DNA of 11,819 bases from Geobacter sp. UBA6802 (GTDB taxonomy: Bacteria; Desulfobacterota; Desulfuromonadia; Geobacterales; Pseudopelobacteraceae): positions 1-11,819 of the forward strand of contig DKFG01000043.1 in the NCBI GenBank assembly GCA_002452325.1, read 5' to 3'. The position numbers and the translations under genes were made by a program. Position 1 is the first letter of the stretch, and each line of letters begins with the position of its first letter. Below the pieces are notes generated by a model, which had not been told where the DNA came from, ran no database searches, and worked only from the letters and a program-made list of their open reading frames with translations. Positions 1-6,353 of this stretch are shown here, piece by piece.

Positions 1-746
1 TGGGGTTTGAGCGGGTGGTGGCCAACCCTGTTGCCGGAACCACGCGTGATTCAGTGGATACCTTTTTTACCTGCAACAAAAAACGGTACTGCCTGATTGA
101 TACTGCCGGTATCCGTCGTAAGGGGAAGACCAGCCAGAAGCTGGAAAAATACAGTGTAGTTGATGCCTTGAAGAGTATTGACCGTGCTGATGTGGCTCTG
201 ATCGTGCTGAATGCTGAAGATGGTATTACCGAGCAGGACAAGCATATTGCCGGCTATGTCTACGAGGCAGGCCGTGCCTGTGTGTTTGTGGTCAACAAGT
301 GGGATACCCTTGAGAAGGATAACAAGACCGTTGGCAAGTTTGTGGAGCAGATCCAGTACGAATTCAAGTTTCTGGCCTTTGCGCCAATTGTGTTTGTCTC
401 AGCCAAGACCGGTCAGCGGATTCATAAGGTGATGGAAGAGGCTGCCGAGGTGGCAGAACAGTATGCCCGCCGGGTTACCACGTCTGAACTGAACCGGGTC
501 TTCAAGGAGGCGGTGGAGGCCCACCATGCCCCGCTGCACCATGCCCGTCGGGTCAAGTTTTATTTTGCCACCCAGGTGGCGGTTAAGCCACCTACGTTTG
601 CCATCTTCACCAACCAGCCCGATGGGGTACTGACACCGTATCAGCGCTATCTGGGCAATCGTTTTCGGGATGCGTTCGGCTTTAAGGGCACCCCTTTCCG
701 GCTGTTGTTCAGGGGTAGGGAAAGAAAGACCGGCAAACCGTCATAG
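1..746 (+). CDS. der: Ribosome-assembly GTPase Der (EngA), 3' part
   Basis: This is the C-terminal half of Der (EngA), the tandem-GTPase protein that binds the 50S subunit during ribosome assembly. The gene runs in from the left edge; the reading frame is open from base 3, and the GTG at 15 is an internal Val codon, not the start. Numbering from that codon, the second GTPase domain shows the G2 region AGTTRDS (7-13), G3 DTAG (29-32), G4 NKWD (94-97) and G5 SAKTG (129-133). The first GTPase domain and the second Walker A lie outside the window. After about residue 150 comes the KH-like domain typical of Der, with a conserved TNQPDGV stretch and a C-terminal GTPFRLLFRGRER end. The stop is TAG at 744-746. 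This is a housekeeping gene bordering the chemosensory operon, and nothing in it looks broken. Identity is secure from the motifs and the domain order. Confidence 0.95.
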   Translation, partial: GFERVVANPVAGTTRDSVDTFFTCNKKRYCLIDTAGIRRKGKTSQKLEKYSVVDALKSIDRADVALIVLNAEDGITEQDKHIAGYVYEAGRACVFVVNKWDTLEKDNKTVGKFVEQIQYEFKFLAFAPIVFVSAKTGQRIHKVMEEAAEVAEQYARRVTTSELNRVFKEAVEAHHAPLHHARRVKFYFATQVAVKPPTFAIFTNQPDGVLTPYQRYLGNRFRDAFGFKGTPFRLLFRGRERKTGKPS

Positions 747-749
747 CAC

Positions 750-778
750 TTTACTCACATCCGTTGGTAGTTTATCAT
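750..778 (+). promoter_or_regulatory. Possible sigma70 promoter of the che operon
   Basis: In the 78-base gap after der, TTTACT (750-755, 4 of 6 match to TTGACA) is followed after 17 bases by TATCAT (773-778, 5 of 6 match to TATAAT). Transcription would start near 785 and leave a leader of about 40 bases before the ATG at 825. No clear hairpin with a T-run separates der from this site, so read-through from der is also possible. The call rests on pattern matching alone. Confidence 0.35.
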
Positions 779-810
779 AGGCCCCCTGTTTACCCGTAGA
801 TACTGCAGAT

Positions 811-816
811 GAGGAG
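811..816 (+). promoter_or_regulatory. Ribosome binding site of the DUF4388-receiver gene
   Basis: GAGGAG lies 8 bases before the ATG at 825. A second in-frame ATG at 831 would have a 14-base spacer, so this site favours 825 as the start of the first gene of the operon. Confidence 0.7.
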
Positions 817-824
817 TTACTGGC

Positions 825-1871
825 ATGCAGATGCAGTCAGGACTGCACGGAAAACTTGAGGAACTGGGGCTGGACGAAATCCTGCAGCTGGTGGGGGTCA
901 GTCGCCCTACCGGGATACTGACCCTTAAGAGCCGTGGCCGCGAGGCGGTGCTGCAGTTTCGTGATGGTCTGCTGGTCCGGGCAAGTTCAACCGGTTTTCA
1001 GCAAAGCCTGGGCGAACTGCTGGTGCAGCGCGGTGCTGCAACATTGGCAATGGTGCAGCAGGCCCTGGCCATCCAGCAGCAGGAACGGTTCAAAGAACGG
1101 ATCGGTAGTATTCTGCATACCAGGTTTAAGGTTGATCTGCTCGTGATCGAACAGACCATGCGTGAACAGATCAACAATGTTCTGATGACTCTCTTTGCCT
1201 GGACAGATGGCACCTTTGACGTTACTACCTGTGAGGTAGAAACCGTTGATGGCGCCTATCTGGATCCGGTTCAGCTACTGCTTGAACTAGGAGATGTGGC
1301 ACCGGAGCAACTGGCGGCAGTCGGCATCAGAATGCAGCAGGAGCTTGGTGATGATGTTGGCTGTGCGTCTCCAGCCGATCTGCAGCCGGTAACGCACCAG
1401 GTATCGGAACCACAGCTGCCGGTGCTGGTTATGGTTGACGACGACCAGAGCATGGCAGAGGCGGTTCACAACTCTTTGCAGAAGTGGTTCAGAGTTGCCA
1501 CCTTTAACAAGACTGAAGCGGCATTGGTGCAGATAGACAGCCTTTTCCGCAAGGGTATCTCTCCGGTTGTACTGATCGATCTGATCATGCCAAAGATGGA
1601 CGGTACCGGTGTGCTGGGCGGGTTGGAGTTGGTGCACCTGTTACACCGTAATTTTAAAGGTTTTAGCTGTATTGCCCTCGCTGATTTTCAGCATGACGAG
1701 GCTATTCAGGAAGTAACCGGACTCGGGTGCCGCTATCTGGCCAAGCCGCGTCGGGGAAAAACTGATGGTGAGCCGTTTGCCTCTTTCATGCAGCAGTTGC
1801 AATCTATTTTGCAGGTAGGTGATGGTGCTGTTCAGCCGGAACGCCTGCGTTCAGAGGAGTCTCTATCGTGA
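825..1871 (+). CDS. DUF4388 (PATAN)-receiver domain protein
   Basis: A 348-residue two-domain signalling protein, first gene of the chemosensory operon. Residues about 5-135 match the DUF4388/PATAN type: an opening LHGKLEELGLDEIL, a GILTLKSRG strand, an FRDGLLVRA strand, then SLGELLVQRG and RIGSIL helices like those in GspE N-terminal domains, ending in a WTDGTFDVT strand. An acidic and polar linker (about 150-195) leads to a C-terminal receiver domain (about 198-332). The receiver has the acid cluster D205-D207, the phosphoacceptor D252 in LIDLIMPKMDG and K307 in LAKP. At the position of the usual Thr/Ser switch it has Ala (A286, in IALAD). It also carries a short insertion, TGVLGG, after the MDG loop. 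It is likely a cytoplasmic regulator that takes signals from CheA or binds array proteins. Domain calls are firm; the role is inference. The stop TGA shares bases with the GTG of cheY. Confidence 0.85.
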   Translation: MQMQSGLHGKLEELGLDEILQLVGVSRPTGILTLKSRGREAVLQFRDGLLVRASSTGFQQSLGELLVQRGAATLAMVQQALAIQQQERFKERIGSILHTRFKVDLLVIEQTMREQINNVLMTLFAWTDGTFDVTTCEVETVDGAYLDPVQLLLELGDVAPEQLAAVGIRMQQELGDDVGCASPADLQPVTHQVSEPQLPVLVMVDDDQSMAEAVHNSLQKWFRVATFNKTEAALVQIDSLFRKGISPVVLIDLIMPKMDGTGVLGGLELVHLLHRNFKGFSCIALADFQHDEAIQEVTGLGCRYLAKPRRGKTDGEPFASFMQQLQSILQVGDGAVQPERLRSEESLS

Positions 1872-2236
1872 ACCGAAGCACCATACTGATCGTTGATGAC
1901 TCTGCTGCCATGCGCTCTCTGTTGGCTGCAACTCTTGACGCATTGGGTGATGTCACCGTCATTCAGGCCAATAACGGTTTTGAGGCCCTGCGGATGCTTC
2001 CCCGTGAGCAGATCAATCTGGTGCTGACCGACATCAACATGCCGGATATCAACGGGCTTGAACTGTTGAGCTTTATTCGCAACAACCCGCTCTACAAAGA
2101 ATTGCCGGTTATTGTCATTTCCACAGAAGGAAGCCGTAAGGATATTGATAAGGGGTTGGCCCTGGGGGCTACTGCCTATCTGGTGAAGCCGTTCAAGCCG
2201 GAACAGCTGCTGGAGCTGGTTAAAGGACTGGTATGA
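1868..2236 (+). CDS. cheY: CheY-like single-domain response regulator
   Basis: A stand-alone receiver of 122 residues, the usual CheY length. All active-site residues are present: D10 and D11 for the metal, phosphoacceptor D55 in LTDINMPDINGLELL, switch S85 in VIVISTE, and K107 in LVKPF. The spacing D55-S85-K107 equals that of E. coli CheY (57-87-109). It should receive phosphate from the CheA encoded next to it. There is no output domain, so it acts by binding a partner, either a flagellar or pilus motor component or another regulator. The start is GTG at 1868, supported by AGAGGAG at 1853-1859 and by the 4-base GTGA overlap with the upstream stop. Its own stop overlaps the cheA start in an ATGA, which predicts translational coupling. 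No phosphatase (CheZ, CheC, CheX) is encoded in the window. Confidence 0.93.
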   Translation: MNRSTILIVDDSAAMRSLLAATLDALGDVTVIQANNGFEALRMLPREQINLVLTDINMPDINGLELLSFIRNNPLYKELPVIVISTEGSRKDIDKGLALGATAYLVKPFKPEQLLELVKGLV

Positions 2237-4332
2237 CTGCCGCTGCGTCTTCATCATCCGATGCAGCACGGGATTTTCTTGCCGAAGCAGAGGAGGTTGT
2301 TGAAGAGCTTGGCAGTCAGTTGGCTGATCTGGCCGATATGGCCGAAGAGGGTAACTGGGATCCTGATCTGCTGAACGCCATTTTCAGGGGTGCCCATTCG
2401 CTGAAAGGTCTGGCTGGTATGTTCGGCTTCAGCATGGTGGCCGAGGTGGCACACCATGCTGAGAATCTGCTGGATTGGCTGCGCATGGGCAAGGTTACCC
2501 TGAATCCCACGGTCATAGAACTGCTCTTTTCTTCGGTCAAGCTGCTTACCACCCTGCTGCGTGCCTGTAGCACCAACACCCTTGAACATCATCGTGCCGC
2601 TGCTGAAGCCCATGCCGCTGCCATTGCTACCTGCCTGAATCCGGTTGAACCAGACCAGGATCTTCCGCTGCTGGAACAGTTGGGGCTTTCTGAAACGCTG
2701 ATGGGTGCTCTGACCGAGTACGAAGAACATCGCCTCAAAGAGAACTGTTCCAAGGGCCGCCTTATCTATGTGATTCATGCCTCATTCGAGCTGACTACCT
2801 TTGATCAGGGCCTGTCCGGTCTGACTGATCTGCTGAAGGAGTCCGGTGAGGTCATCAGTACTCTGCCCAGTGTCGGCGAAAATATGGAGACCCACATCGA
2901 TTTTGATCTGCTGGTGGGAAGTAGTAAAACCCAACAGGAGATGTCAGCCCTGTTGGAAGGGCAGGGGGTGACAATTCTGGCAGCCGACGGCGGTCTGCAG
3001 GCCACTGCCTTACAGCCGCAGCCTCCGTCCGCAGCTACGACGGTTCCGGTGGTGGCTGCAACTTCACAAGCTGCCTCAATACCGATCCCGGCAACCCATG
3101 AACAAACTGCGGCAGCGACTGAAGATCCCCAGTCTGCCAAAAGCATGAGCCGCACGGTGCGGGTTGATATCGCTAAACTGGATGAGTTGATGAATATCGT
3201 TGGTGAGCTGGTCCTGGCCCACTCATCCATTGCTACCATAGCCAACCGGATGCGGGCCGAGAAGTTTTCACGTATGGCCATAGACCTGGGCAAGGCAGCC
3301 AAGGGGCTTGAGCGCCGTCTGACCGATCTGCAGAACGGGGTCATGGATATCCGGATGATTCCGGTGGGGCAACTGTACGAGAAGATGTCCCGCATTGTGC
3401 GCAAGGTCTGCCGTGAGCAGGGTAAGAAGATCGATCTCAAGCTGTTTGGCGCTGAGACAGAGCTGGATAAACTGATTGTTGAGGACATAGCCGATCCGCT
3501 GATGCATATCATCCGCAACGCCATTGACCATGGTATTGAGTCGGCTGAAAAACGTCTGGCAGTCGGCAAGGACGAGCGGGGGACTGTGCGGCTTTCCTCA
3601 TTTCAAAAAGGAAATCACGTGGTCATAGAAGTGGAAGATGACGGTGCCGGCATCAATGTTGATAAGATTAAGCAAAAGGCCCTTGCCAAGGGGCTGGTGT
3701 CTGATATCAGCAACATGACTGACCGTGAAGCGCTGGATCTGATCTTTCTGCCCGGTTTTTCCACGGCTGACATCATCACCGATATCTCGGGCCGAGGTGT
3801 CGGCATGGATGTGGTGCGTAACAATATAGCTGCTGTGTCCGGTATGGTGGATATTGAGACCTGGCCCGGCAAGGGTTCGCGGTTTACTATCGTATTGCCG
3901 ATCACACTTGCTATCATCAAGGCCCTGATTATCTTCTGCGCAGGTCGGACCTACGCTGTGCCGATCACCTCGGTGGTTGAATCGCTGATTCTTGCACCGT
4001 CAGACATCAAGACCGTTGAGGGTAAAGAGGTGGTCAACCTGCGCGGGCATACCCTGCCGCTGCTTCGTCTGGAACGGCTTTTCAGGATCGATCGGGTAGA
4101 TGTCAGCCCTGGTGATCAGTACGTGGTGGTGCTGGGGGTTGCAGAAAAACGTCTGGGTATTGTGGTTGATGATCTGCTGGGACAACAGGATATTGTCATC
4201 AAGCCACTGGGGCCTGCCTTCAAGTCAGTGCGGGGAATCTCCGGGGCGGCAGATCTGGGTGACCAGCGCACCATTTTAGTGCTGGATGCCGGGGGGATTA
4301 TTGCCGAAACCATGCGCGGCAGCGGGGGCTAG
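2233..4332 (+). CDS. cheA: Chemosensory histidine kinase CheA
   Basis: The 699-residue kinase of the system, cytoplasmic and without membrane segments. The HPt (P1) domain at about 10-130 carries the phosphoacceptor H55 in AHSLKG. Residues about 174-250 look like an alpha/beta P2-type docking domain for CheY or CheB; this part is the least conserved and the assignment is tentative. An Ala/Pro/Thr-rich linker covers about 255-305. The P3 dimerization helices run from about 307 (RVDIAKLDELMNIVGELV) to 370. The HATPase domain has the N box HIIRNAIDHG (425-434), G1 EDDGAG (468-473), the F region LPGFST (506-511) and G2 GRGVGMD (520-526). The C-terminal CheW-like P5 domain spans about 560-697. There is no C-terminal receiver, unlike FrzE-type hybrids. 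The ATG at 2233 overlaps the cheY stop and has AAAGGA (2222-2227) just upstream. All catalytic motifs are intact, so an active kinase is expected. Confidence 0.96.
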   Translation: MTAAASSSSDAARDFLAEAEEVVEELGSQLADLADMAEEGNWDPDLLNAIFRGAHSLKGLAGMFGFSMVAEVAHHAENLLDWLRMGKVTLNPTVIELLFSSVKLLTTLLRACSTNTLEHHRAAAEAHAAAIATCLNPVEPDQDLPLLEQLGLSETLMGALTEYEEHRLKENCSKGRLIYVIHASFELTTFDQGLSGLTDLLKESGEVISTLPSVGENMETHIDFDLLVGSSKTQQEMSALLEGQGVTILAADGGLQATALQPQPPSAATTVPVVAATSQAASIPIPATHEQTAAATEDPQSAKSMSRTVRVDIAKLDELMNIVGELVLAHSSIATIANRMRAEKFSRMAIDLGKAAKGLERRLTDLQNGVMDIRMIPVGQLYEKMSRIVRKVCREQGKKIDLKLFGAETELDKLIVEDIADPLMHIIRNAIDHGIESAEKRLAVGKDERGTVRLSSFQKGNHVVIEVEDDGAGINVDKIKQKALAKGLVSDISNMTDREALDLIFLPGFSTADIITDISGRGVGMDVVRNNIAAVSGMVDIETWPGKGSRFTIVLPITLAIIKALIIFCAGRTYAVPITSVVESLILAPSDIKTVEGKEVVNLRGHTLPLLRLERLFRIDRVDVSPGDQYVVVLGVAEKRLGIVVDDLLGQQDIVIKPLGPAFKSVRGISGAADLGDQRTILVLDAGGIIAETMRGSGG

Positions 4333-4334
4333 GT

Positions 4335-5135
4335 GTGTACCTGAGCTATTTTGCCCTGAAGGAACGCCCTTTTGGCAAGACACCGGATCCTCGCTTTCTT
4401 TTTCTTTCCCGTGGCCATGAAGAGGCTTTGGCTCGTTTGGAATATGCGGTTGAAGAGCGGGAAATCGCCCTGCTGACCGGTGATGTGGGTTGCGGCAAAA
4501 CCACGCTTTCCCGAGCCCTGATGGACCGCTGCGGCGCAACATGCCATTTTGTGCTGATCTTTAATCCCCGTATGGGGGCGCTCGAGTTTCTCCGTACCGT
4601 AGCCCATGGGCTTGATGTTGCAGAACCAGCCCGCACCAAAGATGATCTGCTACGACAGATTACCGCAGTTCTGTATCAGATGCATGCTGCCGGCATCCGT
4701 CCGGTACTGGTGGTGGATGAGGCGCAGGCCATCACCGAACTTGAGGTGTTTGACGAAATCAGGTTGCTGACCAACTACCAGCTGGATCATCATAATCTGA
4801 TGAGTATCCTGATCATGGGGCAGCCCGAGTTGCGGGATCTGCTGCGGTATCAGCCGATGGAGCCGTTGCGGCAGCGGATTGCTCTGCATTTTCATCTTCA
4901 ACCGTTGTCACTGGAAGAAACCATGGAATACCTTGATTGCCGGCTGACGGCAGCGGGAGGGAGTCCCGGTCTGTTCACGCCCGATGCGGTGCAGGCGATA
5001 CAGGAGCTTTCCGGCGGTGTTCCCCGTCGCATCAATGCCATTGCCACCAATGCCCTGCTGGTTGCCTACGGTAATGATGCCGCGGTGATCGATGCTGCCA
5101 TCATTCAGGAAGTCAGGGATGAGGTGACCCTCTGA
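4335..5135 (+). CDS. ExeA/GspA-like AAA+ ATPase
   Basis: A 266-residue AAA+ ATPase of the ExeA/GspA (also TniB-like) type. It opens with YLSYFALKERPFGKTPDPRF, the typical start of ExeA-like proteins. Walker A is GDVGCGKTT (49-57), Walker B is VLVVDEAQ (124-131), a sensor-1 region lies at ILIMGQPEL (158-166), a possible arginine finger in LRQRI (178-182), and a sensor-2-like GGVPRRIN at 227-234. Classical ExeA proteins continue into a membrane segment and a peptidoglycan-binding domain; both are absent, so this is a soluble ATPase module only. The GTG at 4335 is 2 bases after the cheA stop, with a G-rich stretch (4324-4328) as ribosome binding site. The stop forms a TGATG with the next cheW. 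Its place inside a che operon suggests an array-related task such as localization, assembly or remodelling; this is inference. A transposition helper (TniB) role is unlikely because no transposase is near. Confidence 0.85.
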   Translation: MYLSYFALKERPFGKTPDPRFLFLSRGHEEALARLEYAVEEREIALLTGDVGCGKTTLSRALMDRCGATCHFVLIFNPRMGALEFLRTVAHGLDVAEPARTKDDLLRQITAVLYQMHAAGIRPVLVVDEAQAITELEVFDEIRLLTNYQLDHHNLMSILIMGQPELRDLLRYQPMEPLRQRIALHFHLQPLSLEETMEYLDCRLTAAGGSPGLFTPDAVQAIQELSGGVPRRINAIATNALLVAYGNDAAVIDAAIIQEVRDEVTL

Positions 5136-5878
5136 TGGAGCTGGCCAGAATCCGCAACAAGTCTAAGCGTGAAGAAGAGCAGGCGCCGCAGGTGGCACAG
5201 CACCCGCTGCCTGCTGCAGCTGAAGAGTCTCCGCCTGCATTGTCACTGCCTGATGATGTTTTCGATCTGCCCCATACTGCGATAGCTTTTCCCGGTCCAG
5301 CCCCGGCCAGAAGCGTGATTCCTGCCCGTGCATTCGATCCGCTGGCAGTTATTCTGCACGGCAGGGAGCAGGACCGTGCTGCTGAACAGGATGCATCTGC
5401 ACCGGAACTGCTGCCGGTTGATCAGCTTGCTGCAGAGACAAGTTATGAAGAGTTTCTCTGTTTCAGGCTAGGTGACGAGGAGTACGGCATCAGCATCATG
5501 GAGATCAAGGAGATCATCAAACCCCGCGAACTGACGGAAGTGCCCAGGATGCCTTCGTATCTTGACGGTGTTCTCTCGCTGCGGGGGGTGATCGTGCCGG
5601 TCTATGCACTGCGTCGGCGTCTGAACATGCCCTGTGACCATGATCGTGCCTTTGAGCGGATTATCATTGTGCGCTGTGATGAAGGTCTTTACGGCTTGCG
5701 TGTTGACCGGGTTACGGATGTGGTCAGGATCGAAGCGGGTCAGCGTGAGACCGCGCCGTCAGTGTTGGAGGGGGCGGCCCGTGAGTTTGTCGCCGGCATC
5801 GGCAGGGCCGGTAAACGGATGGTGATTATCATGGATATCCCCAAGGTGGTGGATACCTGTCTTGGCGAAGGAGACTGA
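5135..5878 (+). CDS. cheW: CheW coupling protein with long N-terminal extension
   Basis: A 247-residue protein whose C-terminal part (about 103-240) is a CheW domain, the adaptor that links CheA to chemoreceptors. Typical features are FRLGDEEYGISIMEIKEII near the domain start and GVLSLRGVIVPVYALR (145-160), with the conserved Arg at 150 that contacts partners in array rings. The first 100 residues are not CheW: they open with a basic and acidic patch (RIRNKSKREEE) and become rich in Pro and Ala, so they are probably disordered; I do not recognise a domain there. Most CheW proteins are about 150-170 residues, so the extension is unusual. The start ATG at 5135 shares one base with the ATPase stop (TGATG), and GAGGTG at 5121-5126 serves as ribosome binding site. 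The tail may tether another protein of this operon to the array; this is inference. Confidence 0.92.
   Translation: MELARIRNKSKREEEQAPQVAQHPLPAAAEESPPALSLPDDVFDLPHTAIAFPGPAPARSVIPARAFDPLAVILHGREQDRAAEQDASAPELLPVDQLAAETSYEEFLCFRLGDEEYGISIMEIKEIIKPRELTEVPRMPSYLDGVLSLRGVIVPVYALRRRLNMPCDHDRAFERIIIVRCDEGLYGLRVDRVTDVVRIEAGQRETAPSVLEGAAREFVAGIGRAGKRMVIIMDIPKVVDTCLGEGD
5868..5873 (+). promoter_or_regulatory. Ribosome binding site that fixes the second cheW start
   Basis: AAGGAG, six bases before the ATG at 5880, lies inside the end of the upstream cheW. It supports ATG 5880 rather than the in-frame TTG at 5862 as the start of the second cheW. Confidence 0.7.
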
Positions 5879-5879
5879 G

Positions 5880-6353
5880 ATGGAAACCGGGACTCAGGAA
5901 CTGCAGCTGGCCGGATTCCGTTTGGGAGACAATCTGTTCGCCATTGATATCATGCGGATCAAAGAGATCCTGACCCCGCAGAAGCTGTCCGGTTTTCCGG
6001 TGCAGCATGATCTGCTTGACGGAATGATCAATCTGCGTGGCCAGGTGATTCCGGTGTTGAATCTGCGGGCCCGCTTCGGCATGCCTCCCCGCTTGACAGG
6101 GCCGGGCAAGCTGATCATTGTCTCGGTTGGCGGTCGACCGGTGGCCCTGGCCGTTGATGACCTTGATGAGGTGTTCAGTATTACGGTCGGGGATCTGAGG
6201 CCACCGCCCGACATGGTGAGTAATGTTGGCGCCGAACTGTTGATTGCGGTCTGTCTGTGGAATGAACAGATGTATCTGGTGCTGCATATAGATGAGTTGT
6301 TCAGGAGTGGCGAACAACAGACCCAACAAAGAAGGGAAGGGGCAGTATGGTGA
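5880..6353 (+). CDS. cheW: CheW coupling protein, short form
   Basis: A 157-residue single-domain CheW of standard length. The domain covers nearly the whole protein, with FRLGDNLFAIDIMRIKEIL at about 13-31 and GMINLRGQVIPVLNLR (48-63) including the conserved Arg at 53. A longer reading from TTG 5862 adds six residues (MAKETE), but ATG 5880 has a perfect AAGGAG at 5868-5873 and starts one base after the previous stop, so I choose 5880. It differs clearly from the upstream CheW outside the core motifs, so the pair is not a recent duplication. It should link CheA to receptors in the cytoplasmic array. The stop TGA at 6351-6353 lies within the start of the HEAT-repeat gene, a 7-base overlap. Confidence 0.94.
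   Translation: METGTQELQLAGFRLGDNLFAIDIMRIKEILTPQKLSGFPVQHDLLDGMINLRGQVIPVLNLRARFGMPPRLTGPGKLIIVSVGGRPVALAVDDLDEVFSITVGDLRPPPDMVSNVGAELLIAVCLWNEQMYLVLHIDELFRSGEQQTQQRREGAVW

Noticed and set aside
747..824. Rho-independent terminator after der
   Set aside because: No GC-rich stem followed by a T-run is visible in the gap.
802..837. Possible hairpin ACTGCA/TGCAGT that would enclose the ribosome binding site and ATG of the first operon gene
   Set aside because: The stem is only 6 pairs with a 24-base loop and cannot be extended, so it is weak and expected by chance.
2805..3569. A 254-codon open frame on the minus strand within cheA
   Set aside because: The + strand encodes conserved CheA linker, P3 and N-box sequence here; the minus translation is low-complexity Ser/Arg/Ala-rich without family features.
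4335..5135. Reading the ATPase as a TniB-type transposition helper or a mobile element remnant
   Set aside because: There is no transposase, inverted repeat or target duplication near it, and it is tightly overlapped into the che operon.
5862..5879. TTG at 5862 as the start of the second cheW
   Set aside because: It would place the AAGGAG ribosome binding site inside the gene; ATG 5880 has ideal spacing to that site and sits one base after the previous stop.
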